Shown: positions 52,650 to 61,505 of the stretch, in pieces
Layout: each line of letters starts with the position of its first letter
Position numbering within the stretch: position 1 is the first letter of the stretch
Assembly (NCBI GenBank): GCA_963650135.1
Contig: CAVJLG010000019.1
Location: 53,199-117,198 of the forward strand
Reading direction: 5' to 3'
DNA from: HGM13006 sp963650135
GTDB lineage: Bacteria; Bacillota; Clostridia; Oscillospirales; Oscillospiraceae
DNA length: 64,000 nt
The notes under the pieces: model-generated
What the model was told of the DNA's origin: nothing
Seen by the model: the letters and a program-made list of their open reading frames with translations, nothing else
The model's database searches: none
Made by a program: the position numbers and the translations under genes

Positions 52650-53282
52650 TTGAACATTTTCATCGTCATTCTGGAGCTCATCGGCACCGTTGCGTTCTCG
52701 GCGTCCGGCGCCATGGTGGGCATCAAAAAGCATATGGACATCTTTGGCGTTATGATCCTTGGTCTGGTCACTGCCGTGGGCGGCGGCGTCATTCGGGACC
52801 TGACCCTGGGCATTACTCCGCCCGCCACGTTTCGTGACCCCATCTATGCCGCCGCTGCACTGATTACCGCTGCCATTGTGTTTCTCCCCCAAGTACAGCG
52901 GCTGCTGGAGCGGCACCAGCGCACCTATGACCTTTCGATGCTGCTGATGGATTCCATCGGTTTGGGCGTGTTTACGGTCATTGGCGTGCAGGCCGCATTC
53001 GCACAGTCCTCCTCGCATGGTATTTTTCTTCTGGTCTTTGTGGGCGTGATTACCGGCGTAGGCGGCGGCGTGTTGCGGGATATGATGGCCGGCAATATGC
53101 CCTATGTGTTCGTAAAGCACATTTATGCCTGCGCTTCCCTAGTCGGTGCACTGCTGTGTACCCTGCTGTGGAAGGTTTCCGCTGCCTGGGCCATGGCGCT
53201 GGGCGCGGGACTGGTGATTCTGATTCGCTGCCTGTCCGCCCATTTCCGTTGGAGCCTCCCCAAGGCCCACCCAAAAGAATAA
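52650..53282 (+). CDS. TRIC-type cation channel family protein (UPF0126)
   Basis: 210 residues with about seven membrane helices in two repeats. Each repeat has the GGGVIRD / GGGVLRDM motif typical of the family, at about 49 and 134. Selective for cations in studied relatives. TTG start decided by GGGAGG seven bases upstream. Downstream of LysR and likely co-transcribed. Confidence 0.88.
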   Translation: MNIFIVILELIGTVAFSASGAMVGIKKHMDIFGVMILGLVTAVGGGVIRDLTLGITPPATFRDPIYAAAALITAAIVFLPQVQRLLERHQRTYDLSMLLMDSIGLGVFTVIGVQAAFAQSSSHGIFLLVFVGVITGVGGGVLRDMMAGNMPYVFVKHIYACASLVGALLCTLLWKVSAAWAMALGAGLVILIRCLSAHFRWSLPKAHPKE

Positions 53283-53354
53283 CAAATTTGCAGCCATTCC
53301 GGCATTTGCCCTTGACAAAACGCCGGTTATCTGATAATATAATCCAGTCGATTC

Positions 53355-53445
53355 GGAGAGATGTCCGAGCGGTTTAAGGAGCCGGTCTTGAAAACCGGTG
53401 ATCCCAGCGATGGGACCGTGGGTTCGAATCCCACTCTCTCCGCCA
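53355..53445 (+). tRNA. tRNA-Ser (TGA anticodon)
   Basis: 91 bases including encoded CCA. Acceptor GGAGAGA / TCTCTCC, anticodon loop CTTGAAA with anticodon TGA, long variable arm, GGTTCGAATCC T-arm. Confidence 0.96.
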
Positions 53446-53470
53446 TTTCCCCTCTCCTTCATATTGGTAT

Positions 53471-53561
53471 GCGGAAGTACCCAAGAGGCCGAAGGGGCTC
53501 CCCTGCTAAGGGAGTAGGCCGGGAAACCGGCGCGAGGGTTCAAATCCCTCCTTCCGCGCCA
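53471..53561 (+). tRNA. tRNA-Ser (GCT anticodon)
   Basis: 91 bases including encoded CCA. Acceptor GCGGAAG / CTTCCGC, anticodon loop CTGCTAA with anticodon GCT, long variable arm, GGTTCAAATCC T-arm. A second serine tRNA 25 bases after the first. Confidence 0.96.
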
Positions 53562-53592
53562 AAAGCACTCACAAAAGTGGGTGCTTTTTTAT
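53562..53592 (+). terminator. Terminator of the tRNA-Ser pair
   Basis: Stem AAGCAC / GTGCTT around TCACAAAAGTGG, then TTTTTT. Confidence 0.8.
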
Positions 53593-53733
53593 TTTTCTTG
53601 ATTTACCCCCAAAAATTTAGCTTTGAATCTTGTACCATTCTTTTTGAAATCATCCCAGTTTGTGAGATACCCGCATAGAAAACCGTGTCTATCTAAGTGA
53701 AAGGGCCTTTCAATCCATCCGGAGGTGATACAC

Positions 53734-54294
53734 ATGGATGATTCCCACATCATAGGGCTGTTCTGGTGCCGGGACGAACAGGCAATCCAGGAAACGCAGC
53801 AAAAATACGGTGCCTACTGCACCGCAATTGCAAATAACGTACTTCTCTGCCCCGAGGATAGTCAGGAGTGTGTTCAGGATGCGCTTTTGCGGCTTTGGGA
53901 TACCATTCCGCCTCAGCGTCCCCGCTGCCTACAGGCATACCTGGGACGAATCACCCGAAATCTCGCAGTCAATCAACTCCGTTCCATGTGCGCACAACGC
54001 CGTGGTGGAGGAATCCAGCACATGCCCCTGGAAGAGCTTCGGGAGCTTGTAAGCGGCCAGGGCGACCCGCCCACAGAGCTGGAAAAGCGCCGTTTGGCTG
54101 ACAGCATCAGTGTATTTCTCCGGTCAATTTCTCCGGAGCAGCGGCGGCTTTTCGTGAAACGGTACTGGTATGCGGAGTCCCTGTCCCAAGTAGCCTCGGA
54201 CGCTGGTTTTACCGAAGACAAGGTGCGCAACGTACTGTTCCGCCTCCGGAAAAAGCTGAAAAAACACTTAGAAAGGGAGGGCTTCACGCTATGA
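53734..54294 (+). CDS. ECF-type sigma factor
   Basis: 186 residues. Region 2 at about 10-80 (CPEDSQECVQDALLRLWDTIP), region 4 at about 125-180 (ESLSQVASDAGFTEDKVRNVL). Start ATG at 53734 with GGAGGTGA upstream; the GTG nine bases earlier is inside that site. ATGA overlap with the following anti-sigma gene. Clearly different from the sigma factor at 18834-19373. Confidence 0.88.
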   Translation: MDDSHIIGLFWCRDEQAIQETQQKYGAYCTAIANNVLLCPEDSQECVQDALLRLWDTIPPQRPRCLQAYLGRITRNLAVNQLRSMCAQRRGGGIQHMPLEELRELVSGQGDPPTELEKRRLADSISVFLRSISPEQRRLFVKRYWYAESLSQVASDAGFTEDKVRNVLFRLRKKLKKHLEREGFTL

Positions 54295-55322
54295 AAGAGT
54301 TGGATTTCTTCGACATAATCGGCAGTATAGCGGATGACCTCGTGCTTGAAGAAACGGAGGTTCCTATGAAGCAGCACAAGCGGATTACACATCCCGCAAA
54401 GATCATTTTGATCGCCGCAGCCGTTGCAGCAGCCCTGACCGGAACCGCATTGGCAGTGATGCATTACACAAAAAGTGCAGACGCACTGGAACACACCTGG
54501 AATGACATGGCGTCTGATGAAATGGCGCAGTCCCATAAGGACACCATCGAAGCCAAATCCGCAGACCTTGGCGAAAGCGTAACCGACCAGGGAATCACCA
54601 TCACCGTGGATTCCGTTTCCGTAACCAACGACACTGTGTATCTTTTTTACACCGTTGCACAATCAGAGTCTGGCGATCAGTTTGCTGGGATTCTAAACGA
54701 AACGATCCAAATGACCGCGTCTGACGGGAACACATACCCTGCCGAAGCAGCTGTTGCTGACCGGCTTGTGGAAGACAGCGATTCCGGCGCATCCTATTAT
54801 CGTATTCTTTCCTGCGAGCTGCCGGAGGGCGTTACCCTTTCCAAGGGGCAGATGGCAATGGAAATCAGTAGTCTTATAAAAAATGATATGGAGCAGACAG
54901 CCGGAAGCTGGAATTTTTCCTTCACGCTGCCAGAAACCGAAGCGGCGCAGAGCTTTGACGTTGACCAAATGCTTCAGTTCGAACATGACACCACACTGGA
55001 GATTTCAAACATCTCCGTCTCCGAGTCCAGAATCACATTTGACTATGTTTCCAGCAGACCGGAGGTTATGATTTTGAATGGCGATGCGTTTACCGCCGGA
55101 GAAGTTACGGCGGCAGATCCGGATGTACAGCAGGTCTACACCTTCTATGCGCAGCTTTCCGACGGCACCTCTGTTCCGGTCACCGGCGGCAGCTCCGTCT
55201 ACAATGAAAGCCGCCAGGCAAATGCATGTGCGTTCTACTGGAGTGTCCCCATTGACCTCTCCACGCTGGACTCCATTACCTTTACTGACGGAACCACCGA
55301 ACTCAACATTCCCATGGCATAG
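54291..55322 (+). CDS. DUF4179-type membrane anti-sigma factor
   Basis: 343 residues. Short cytoplasmic N-terminus, one membrane helix (about 38-58: IILIAAAVAAALTGTALAV) and an extracellular beta-rich region with two domains, as in DUF4179 proteins that pair with ECF sigma factors. Probably holds its sigma factor until an outside signal arrives. Confidence 0.82.
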   Translation: MKELDFFDIIGSIADDLVLEETEVPMKQHKRITHPAKIILIAAAVAAALTGTALAVMHYTKSADALEHTWNDMASDEMAQSHKDTIEAKSADLGESVTDQGITITVDSVSVTNDTVYLFYTVAQSESGDQFAGILNETIQMTASDGNTYPAEAAVADRLVEDSDSGASYYRILSCELPEGVTLSKGQMAMEISSLIKNDMEQTAGSWNFSFTLPETEAAQSFDVDQMLQFEHDTTLEISNISVSESRITFDYVSSRPEVMILNGDAFTAGEVTAADPDVQQVYTFYAQLSDGTSVPVTGGSSVYNESRQANACAFYWSVPIDLSTLDSITFTDGTTELNIPMA

Positions 55323-55329
55323 CAATAAG

Positions 55330-55363
55330 GGGCGTTACCAACTGCGGTAACGCCCTTCTTCTT
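55330..55363 (+). terminator. Terminator after the sigma/anti-sigma pair
   Basis: Perfect stem GGGCGTTACC / GGTAACGCCC (55330-55339, 55346-55355), then TTCTTCTT. Confidence 0.8.
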
Positions 55364-56021
55364 ATTCCTCCCGCGCCAGTTCCAGCTCCAGTCCGCGGAA
55401 ATAGTCATACATCGGCTTCAAGGTCCGGAACCCATCCGCCAGCACTTCCGGCAAATTGGGATCGTACAGCTCCTCTCCCACCGGGATCTCCCGTTGGAAA
55501 AAGCAGTTTTTCAGCTGATACCAATGCTCCAGCTCCGGCGTGCTGCCAGGCTTCGGGCGCTTATAACGGTTGGACTGGTCTGTAAACCGGCCATCCTTCT
55601 CCAGCTGCTCCACCATCGACAGGAACTTTTCCGGATGCTCCAGCAGCCGCTTCCGGTGGAGATTCATCAGCGCCGCCTTGGGCGCATAGTGAATAAAACC
55701 ATAGCTTCCACCCTCCGGCTCTATCTGAAAATACATGGACGGATGCTCGCTCCAGAACACATTGTCCTGGCGAATGCAGAACCACAGGTGCTCTTTATAG
55801 GGAATACCGCCGGAATAGCGCACATCCCGATAAATCCTGGAGGTTTTCAGCACCGTCCCCTCCAGCTGAAACTTTTCTCTTACCGCATCTGCCAGCGCCA
55901 ACATGGGCTGATACAGATTTTCCTGATATTCGGCCTTGTGCGCCCGGAACCAATCCCGATTATTATTGAACCGAATGCCCCAAAGAAAATCAATGGCGGC
56001 AGGGGTAAATCCATTAAACAT
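55362..56021 (-). CDS. DUF2461 family protein
   Basis: 219 residues. DUF2461 marks: F-x-W-G-IRFNNNRDWFRAHK near 15-35, IYRDVRYSGGIPYKEHL near 70-90 and IHYAPKAALM. Function unknown. Start ATG at 56021; it overlaps the end of the nitroreductase gene by eight bases, so the two are one operon. Confidence 0.85.
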   Translation of the reverse strand: MFNGFTPAAIDFLWGIRFNNNRDWFRAHKAEYQENLYQPMLALADAVREKFQLEGTVLKTSRIYRDVRYSGGIPYKEHLWFCIRQDNVFWSEHPSMYFQIEPEGGSYGFIHYAPKAALMNLHRKRLLEHPEKFLSMVEQLEKDGRFTDQSNRYKRPKPGSTPELEHWYQLKNCFFQREIPVGEELYDPNLPEVLADGFRTLKPMYDYFRGLELELAREE

Positions 56022-56547
56022 ACCGAACCTTCTCCTCCATCGGCTTCCGCTTGGGCGTTTTGGGATTCTCCGCCGGATAGCCCATGGACACGATGGCAGT
56101 GACATACTGGTCCTCCGGCACCTCCAGCAGTGCAGGAACCTTATCCTCATCATAGATACCCATGATGCAGGTGCCAAGGCCCTGGGCCCATGCGGCCAGA
56201 CAAAGGGTCTGGCAGGCAATTCCTGCATCAAACATCTCCCAGCGATCCTCTTTCTTCGTGGTAAAGCTGCCGTCCCGCTCATAGGCGCAGCGCTTTTTCT
56301 TTGTGGTCATCACCACAACCACCGGCGCGGTGGAAACATTTCTGGCGTTATAGGAGGGCAGCGCTTCCATCAGCTCCGCCTTTTTCTCCGGCGTCGTAAT
56401 GACAATATATCCCGGTGTCTGGGTATTTTTCCAGGTGGGTGCCATCTGTGCGGCTGCAAAAATGGTGTCCAGGGTTTCCTGGCTTACAGGCTTATCTTCA
56501 TATACCCGAACGCTTCTCCGGGTCAAAATATTTTCCATTGCTTCCAA
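56014..56547 (-). CDS. Nitroreductase-family FMN oxidoreductase
   Basis: 177 residues. FMN-binding start (LTRRSVRVYEDKPVS), APTWKNTQ segment and the C-terminal GYPAENPKTPKRKP. NAD(P)H-dependent flavoprotein; substrate unknown. TTG at 56547 has AAAGGA nine bases upstream; ATG at 56538 (MENIL) is the alternative. Confidence 0.88.
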   Translation of the reverse strand: MEAMENILTRRSVRVYEDKPVSQETLDTIFAAAQMAPTWKNTQTPGYIVITTPEKKAELMEALPSYNARNVSTAPVVVVMTTKKKRCAYERDGSFTTKKEDRWEMFDAGIACQTLCLAAWAQGLGTCIMGIYDEDKVPALLEVPEDQYVTAIVSMGYPAENPKTPKRKPMEEKVRYV

Positions 56548-56563
56548 ATCAATACGTCCTTTC

Positions 56564-56599
56564 CAAAAGTGGGGACGGATTCACTCCGCCCCCACTCCA
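56564..56599 (-). terminator. Terminator of glmS
   Basis: Minus-strand stem AGTGGGG-CGGA / TCCG-CCCCACT, 5-base loop, then TTTTGG. Confidence 0.75.
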
Positions 56600-56605
56600 T
56601 TTATA

Positions 56606-58450
56606 TTATTCCACTGTAACAGACTTTGCAAGATTCCGCGGCTTATCAATATCACAGCCACGCAGCAGCGACACATAATAGGACAGCAGCTGAAGCGGTA
56701 CCACAGACAGGCTGGGCTGCAAAATCGGATCGGCCTTCGGCACAACAAACTGGCAATCCACCGTTTCTGCCATGCGCTCTGCATAGTCCGGCACCGTGAT
56801 ACCCAGCACCATTGCGCCCCGGGCCTTCGTCTCCTTGACGTTGCTCATGGTCTTATCAAACAAATGGCCATTGGTGGCAACCGCAACCACCATGGTGCCC
56901 TCTTCGATCAGCGAAATAGGACCATGCTTCAACTCACCGGCGGCATAAGCCTCCGCATGGATATAAGCAATCTCCTTGAGCTTCAGGCTGCCCTCCAGAC
57001 AGGTGGCATTATCCACATGCCGTCCGATGAAATACGCGTCCTCTGCATGGCAAAACAGCTCTGCATAATCCTGAATCATCTCAATCTGCTCGGGCTGGAG
57101 GATCTCTTCAATCTGCTCCGGCAGCTTTTGCAGCGCCGCAAGCAGACGGTTATATTCGTCGTCGGAAATGGTGCCCAACGCCTGCGCCATATAGAGCGCC
57201 AGAATATCCACAATGGCAAGCTGGGTGGAATAGGCCTTGGTGGTAGCAACCGCGATTTCCGGGCCGGCCCAGGTGTAGATCACGTCGTCTGCCTCTTTGG
57301 AGATCGAAGAGCCCACCACATTGACAATGGCCATGGTCCGCGCACCGCGGCGCTTTGCCTCCCGCAGTGCCGCCAGAGTGTCCGCAGTCTCACCGGACTG
57401 GGAGATAATCAGCACCAGGGTATTCTCGTCACACAGCGGGTCGCAATAGCGGAATTCGGACGCCAGCATGGGCTCCACGGGAATCCGGCACAGCTTCTCC
57501 ATCACATACTTGCCCACGCAGCCAACATAATAGGCGCTGCCGCAAGCCACCACATACACCCGGGAGAGCTTTTTGATATAATCCTGATCCAGGGTAATAT
57601 CGTCCAGCACGATCTTTCCGTCCCGAATTCTGGGGGAAATGGTGTTGGCCAATGCCTTGGGCTGCTCATGGATTTCTTTCATCATAAAGTGGTCATAGCC
57701 ATTTTTCTCGGCGGCAGAAAGCTCCCAATCAATGTGCTCGGGCGTCTTCTCCAGCTCGTTGCCCTTCCGGTCATAGAAATGCACGGAATCGGCGGTCATT
57801 TCCACCAGCTCATCATCGTTAAGGTACACTACCTCACGGGTATACCGGAGCACCGCCGTAACATCAGACGCCACAAAGTTGCAGCCGTCGCCATAGCCAA
57901 AAATCATGGGGCTGGATTTTTTTGCCGCCACGATGGTGTCGGGATCGTCCTGGCACAGCACCACAAAGGCATAGCTGCCCTCAATCTGGTCCAGCGCCGC
58001 CTGTACCGCATCCAGCAGCGAACCGCCGCGGGTTTTCAGGCAATAGGCGATCAGGTTGCAGGCCACCTCGGTATCAGTTTCGGACCGGAAGGTATAGCCC
58101 TCTTTCAGCAGCATCGCCTTGATATCCAAATAGTTCTCCACAATGCCGTTGTGAATCAGCGCGATTTTCCCGTCACTGCTGAGGTGCGGATGGGCGTTGA
58201 TATCTGAGGGAGCGCCATGGGTTGCCCAGCGGGTATGACCAATGCCGATGTTGCCAGGTACATCCGCCCCGTCGTGGGTCGCCGCCATCAGATTCGACAG
58301 CCGCCCTTCTTTTTTTGCAATATGCAACATACCGTCTGCATAGGTACAGATACCGGTAGAATCGTATCCTCTATATTCCAGCTTTCCAAGGCCATCCAGC
58401 AGCACCGGTGCCGCCGGGGTATGGCCAGCAAATCCAACAATACCACACAT
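56606..58450 (-). CDS. glmS: Glucosamine-6-phosphate synthase
   Basis: 614 residues. Makes glucosamine-6-phosphate from fructose-6-phosphate and glutamine, for cell wall. N-terminal nucleophile C2 (MCGIVGFAG), glutaminase YRGYDSTGI and two SIS domains (ISQSGETADTLAAL; SGAGELKHGP-like AAGELKHGPISL). C-terminal KSVTVE. ATG preceded by AAGGAG. No glmS ribozyme sequence is found upstream. Confidence 0.97.
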   Translation of the reverse strand: MCGIVGFAGHTPAAPVLLDGLGKLEYRGYDSTGICTYADGMLHIAKKEGRLSNLMAATHDGADVPGNIGIGHTRWATHGAPSDINAHPHLSSDGKIALIHNGIVENYLDIKAMLLKEGYTFRSETDTEVACNLIAYCLKTRGGSLLDAVQAALDQIEGSYAFVVLCQDDPDTIVAAKKSSPMIFGYGDGCNFVASDVTAVLRYTREVVYLNDDELVEMTADSVHFYDRKGNELEKTPEHIDWELSAAEKNGYDHFMMKEIHEQPKALANTISPRIRDGKIVLDDITLDQDYIKKLSRVYVVACGSAYYVGCVGKYVMEKLCRIPVEPMLASEFRYCDPLCDENTLVLIISQSGETADTLAALREAKRRGARTMAIVNVVGSSISKEADDVIYTWAGPEIAVATTKAYSTQLAIVDILALYMAQALGTISDDEYNRLLAALQKLPEQIEEILQPEQIEMIQDYAELFCHAEDAYFIGRHVDNATCLEGSLKLKEIAYIHAEAYAAGELKHGPISLIEEGTMVVAVATNGHLFDKTMSNVKETKARGAMVLGITVPDYAERMAETVDCQFVVPKADPILQPSLSVVPLQLLSYYVSLLRGCDIDKPRNLAKSVTVE

Positions 58451-58555
58451 AATCCAACAAACTCCTTCTGCGGCATACCCGCCGCGGGTGATGGAGCCAT
58501 AGGCTTCGGCTCCAATCTATATATGAAACAATAATTGTAGGCACAATATTTTATG

Positions 58556-58584
58556 ATTATATCCTATTTTTGTGATAAAATCAA
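58556..58584 (-). promoter_or_regulatory. Sigma-A promoter of glmS
   Basis: Minus-strand TTGATT (58584 to 58579), 17-bp spacer, TATAAT (58561 to 58556). The leader 58451-58555 holds two hairpins (GGAGCC/GGCTCC and a GCGGC/GCCGC pair) and no terminator T-run. Confidence 0.75.
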
Positions 58585-58654
58585 GTCATTTGCCATTGAT
58601 TGTATCAATGCATCGAACCGGCACACAACTGCGTTGTCCATGCCTGCTCGCCTG

Positions 58655-58683
58655 TTGAATTCCGCGCTAAGTTAGTGTATACT
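58655..58683 (+). promoter_or_regulatory. Promoter of the esterase-remnant operon
   Basis: TTGAAT (58655-58660), 17-bp spacer, TATACT (58678-58683). Confidence 0.7.
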
Positions 58684-58750
58684 ATCCGCAGAAGGAGCTG
58701 GATTCGCGTAATCCAGCAAAACACCGGAGTTTACAGGAGGGGGAACTGAC

Positions 58751-59401
58751 ATCGCCGAAAAGAAAATGAATCGTGTTGAAGTTGCACCGCATAAGAGAAT
58801 CAGCGCATTCGCATCGCTGCTGCGCGGCGCATACAAGCTTTCCGGCGCGAAAAAGGCGTTCCAGCTGCCGGAGGACGAGATCAAAAACGTAATTGAAAAA
58901 CAGAACCGCCACCGCGGCGTATTTACGCCCACGGACCACAAGGCACACTATGAAACAATCACAGTAAACGGCTTTCCCTGCCTGATCGTCCGTGAAAAAC
59001 CGGAGCCGCGTCACATCGTTGTCGTCTCCCCGGGCGAGGTGCCGTGGAACGATGCCGAAAAAGTACGGATGCAGGCGCTGAATGCGAAGGACGTCGCCAT
59101 TGATTACGCCTTTATGGTGACGGTGGAGAAATTCATGCGTCACGGGCAGGAGCATGTACCGGACTATATGATCTCCGGCTCGCGGGGCAATTTCTCCGGC
59201 GTGGGCGATATTCACTTCTTCTATTTTGCGGACGAAGTGCTTTACGGGGCTCTGCCGGATTTTGAGGAAGCCCGCAAGCGTGTGGATGTTCCGTACACAG
59301 CTTTCGCAAGACCGGGGATGGTGCATTGCTACTGTATGCTGCCGTATTTCAAAGAGGCAATGGCGGAATTCGCCAAAATCGCAGAGATTTTGAAAAAGTA
59401 A
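58751..59401 (+). pseudogene. Alpha/beta hydrolase remnant with internal deletion and damaged start
   Basis: The reading frame starts at the ATC at 58751, placed properly after AGGAGGGGG; it is probably a mutated ATG. The first usable ATG is 58766. The protein has the N-terminal part and then joins, at about residue 90, to SPGEVPWNDAEKVRM, so the middle of the hydrolase, with the oxyanion GG and the GxSxG serine, is gone. The Asp (DEVLYG) and His (GMVHCYC) of the triad remain. It cannot work as an esterase. Confidence 0.75.
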
Positions 59402-59461
59402 AGATTCGTGCCGAATGAAATGCGACAGATGTGTTAGCGTTTTGATTCGTATGGAGGGTGA

Positions 59462-60085
59462 ATGATGTTCTGGGACAACGTTGCATGGGTATATGATATT
59501 TTTGCGAATATCATCAACAGAAAAGCAAACAAAGCGCTGTGCACGGCGGTAGCAGGGCTGATTGCACCTTCCGACCATGTGCTGGAATGCGCCTGCGGCA
59601 CGGGGCTTTTGACCGGCGTGATCGCGCCTCGCTGCAAAAGCCTGATTGCCACCGATTTTTCCGTAAAAATGCTGAAGCGGGCGGAAACGAAATACGGAAC
59701 ATACAGCAATGTCCGGTTTGAACCAGCGAACATTCTTCAGCTATCCTATCCGGATGCGCATTTTGATACGGTGATTGCGGCAAACGTGATCCATCTTCTG
59801 GACGAGCCGTATCGGGCATTGCACGAGCTGGAACGTGTCTGTAAGCCCGGCGGGAGGATCATTATCCCGACCTACATGAATCAGACGGATCAGGGCAAGA
59901 CCAACGGCGTTTCAGGCGCCATCGGCAAGGCGGGCGCTGATTTCAAGCGCGAGTTCACCCTTGACACATACAAGCAGTTTTTCTCCGACGCCGGGCACCC
60001 GGACGCAAGCTACATTCTGTGCAAGGGCAGAATTCCGTGCGCAGTGGCTATTTTCAAGAAAAGCGAAACGGGTAAAGCAGCATGA
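59462..60085 (+). CDS. SAM-dependent class I methyltransferase
   Basis: 207 residues. Motif I VLECACGTGLLTG near 40, the acidic D of motif II in LIATDFS, and the VIAANVIHLLDEP region. Resembles UbiE/Cmo-type small methyltransferases. Substrate unknown. GGAGGGTGA upstream; ATG at 59462 or 59465. Confidence 0.85.
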   Translation: MMFWDNVAWVYDIFANIINRKANKALCTAVAGLIAPSDHVLECACGTGLLTGVIAPRCKSLIATDFSVKMLKRAETKYGTYSNVRFEPANILQLSYPDAHFDTVIAANVIHLLDEPYRALHELERVCKPGGRIIIPTYMNQTDQGKTNGVSGAIGKAGADFKREFTLDTYKQFFSDAGHPDASYILCKGRIPCAVAIFKKSETGKAA

Positions 60086-60107
60086 CCTGCGATTGGAGGC
60101 GAACGCA

Positions 60108-60809
60108 ATGACTGAAGCAGAAAATGCAAAATTGATCCGATGGTATATTCTCGGCGCAATCGGCGGTATCCTGATGGCCGCCGGGGATTGGCTGCTCGGG
60201 TGTATTCCGCTTGAGGTTGGGGACACTGGCATGTTCCATCGGGCCTATTATTTGTCCGGTGCCTATGGACTGTGGCGGCCCACGCTGATCGTTGGTATGG
60301 GCGCAATCGGCAGCTTTCTCTATTTCTTTATGATAAAAGCCCTCAATGCAGATATGAAAGCAACGTACAGGAAAGCAAAGGTTGTCCATTTTCTGTGCGG
60401 GGTATTCACCGTTGCGGTAGCGCTGGCAATCCATCTCTGGTCGGCAACCTTGGCATGGTTCACCGCCTATCTGGGGCCGCGTATCGGAGCAGAGGCTGCA
60501 ATCGAAGCGGTCACTGCTTATCAGGACGATATGCTCATTGCAATTCTCCCAATGTATCTTCCGATGGTATTGGTTTTTGGGATTCATTTCGTGATGCTTC
60601 TGATAGGCAAAACTCGCTATCCCAAGTGGATGCTGCTTTTTCACCCGGTCACATGGAACATCCTGCTTGTGGTCATTCCGGATATCGCACAAGCCATGCA
60701 GGTGCCAGCCGCCACATGGATGGCCGTTATGAGTCAGAGCAGTACAAACAGCGCCATCGTAATCTGGTGTATCGCGGCTGCAATTGATACGAAAAAGCGC
60801 CTGCAATAA
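60108..60809 (+). CDS. Predicted membrane protein with about seven helices
   Basis: 233 residues. Hydrophobic segments cover most of the chain, starting at about 10-30 (WYILGAIGGILMAAG). No signal peptide. Looks like small DUF6796-type membrane proteins, though this was judged by eye. GGAGGCG upstream of the ATG; the longer frame to 59961 lies in the methyltransferase gene. Confidence 0.7.
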   Translation: MTEAENAKLIRWYILGAIGGILMAAGDWLLGCIPLEVGDTGMFHRAYYLSGAYGLWRPTLIVGMGAIGSFLYFFMIKALNADMKATYRKAKVVHFLCGVFTVAVALAIHLWSATLAWFTAYLGPRIGAEAAIEAVTAYQDDMLIAILPMYLPMVLVFGIHFVMLLIGKTRYPKWMLLFHPVTWNILLVVIPDIAQAMQVPAATWMAVMSQSSTNSAIVIWCIAAAIDTKKRLQ

Positions 60810-60817
60810 AAGCAAAC

Positions 60818-60855
60818 ATCCCGCTGTGGAAGACCTCCGCAGCGGGATTGATTTA
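60818..60855 (+). terminator. Terminator after the membrane-protein gene
   Basis: Stem ATCCCGCTG / CAGCGGGAT (60818-60826, 60840-60848), then TGATTTAT. Confidence 0.65.
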
Positions 60856-60901
60856 TATACCGAATCATTGAAAAGCCTTGTTTCAAGCGGTTTTCGGGCA
60901 T

Positions 60902-60942
60902 AGAAAAATGCCGCCGTAATTCCATCAAAATTACGGCGGCAT
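60902..60942 (-). terminator. Terminator of tRNA-Pro
   Basis: Minus-strand perfect 14-bp stem ATGCCGCCGTAATT / AATTACGGCGGCAT (60942-60929, 60921-60908), 7-base loop, then TTTTTC. Confidence 0.92.
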
Positions 60943-60944
60943 TC

Positions 60945-61020
60945 TGGTCCGAGTGACAGGGTTCGAACCTGCGGCCTGATGGTCCCAAACCACCCGCGCT
61001 ACCAACTGCGCCACACCCGG
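60945..61020 (-). tRNA. tRNA-Pro (TGG anticodon)
   Basis: 76 bases including encoded CCA. Acceptor CCGGGTG / CACTCGG with a G-T pair, D-arm GCGCAGTTGGTAGCGC, anticodon loop TTTGGGA with anticodon TGG, T-arm GGTTCGAACC. Confidence 0.96.
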
Positions 61021-61086
61021 ATGCTCCGATATTATAGCACACTCCCCCGCATTCTTCAAGTTCTTTCTTCTCCCACCATACGAAAA

Positions 61087-61120
61087 GCGTGCCGCTCAAT
61101 CAAGAGCAGCACGCCTTTTT
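61087..61120. terminator. Bidirectional terminator (MutT side)
   Basis: Stem GCGTGC-GCTC / GAGC-GCACGC (61087-61097, 61104-61114), TTTTT on the plus strand and TTTTC on the minus strand. Confidence 0.85.
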
Positions 61121-61505
61121 ATGCATATTCTGTTTGAATCCGCGCTAAAATCTCCGCATCCGCCGGGCAGAACGCATAGTTCGGAATTTCTTCCGGGCGA
61201 ATCCACGCCATGGCATGATGCTCCAGCAGCTTTGGGGTTCCCTGGGCAATGGTACAGTGGTACAGACTTAGGTGAATGGTCAGGTCCGGATAGACATGAT
61301 CCAGCTCCATAAACAGCTCTGCCGGCGCCACGGTAATCCCCAGTTCCTCCTGGCATTCCCGAATTAGCGCCTGAGGCTTCGTCTCCCCGGGCTCCACCTT
61401 GCCGCCCACGAATTCCCATAACAGGCCCCTGGCTTTGTTTTCAGGACGCTGGCAGATGAGAAACCGCTCTCCGTCCCAAATCAACGCGGCAACCACTTCG
61501 GTCAC
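61119..61505 (-). CDS. mutT: MutT-type Nudix hydrolase (8-oxo-dGTPase)
   Basis: 128 residues, the classic MutT length. Nudix box GGKVEPGETKPQALIREC, then QEELG (about 34-56). Probably removes oxidised nucleotides. GTG start overlaps the gltX stop as GTGA, with GGAGGCACAGGC upstream. Confidence 0.9.
   Translation of the reverse strand: MTEVVAALIWDGERFLICQRPENKARGLLWEFVGGKVEPGETKPQALIRECQEELGITVAPAELFMELDHVYPDLTIHLSLYHCTIAQGTPKLLEHHAMAWIRPEEIPNYAFCPADAEILARIQTEYA

Noticed and set aside
58451..58600. glmS ribozyme
   Set aside because: The conserved core of the ribozyme is not present; only two plain hairpins are seen before glmS.
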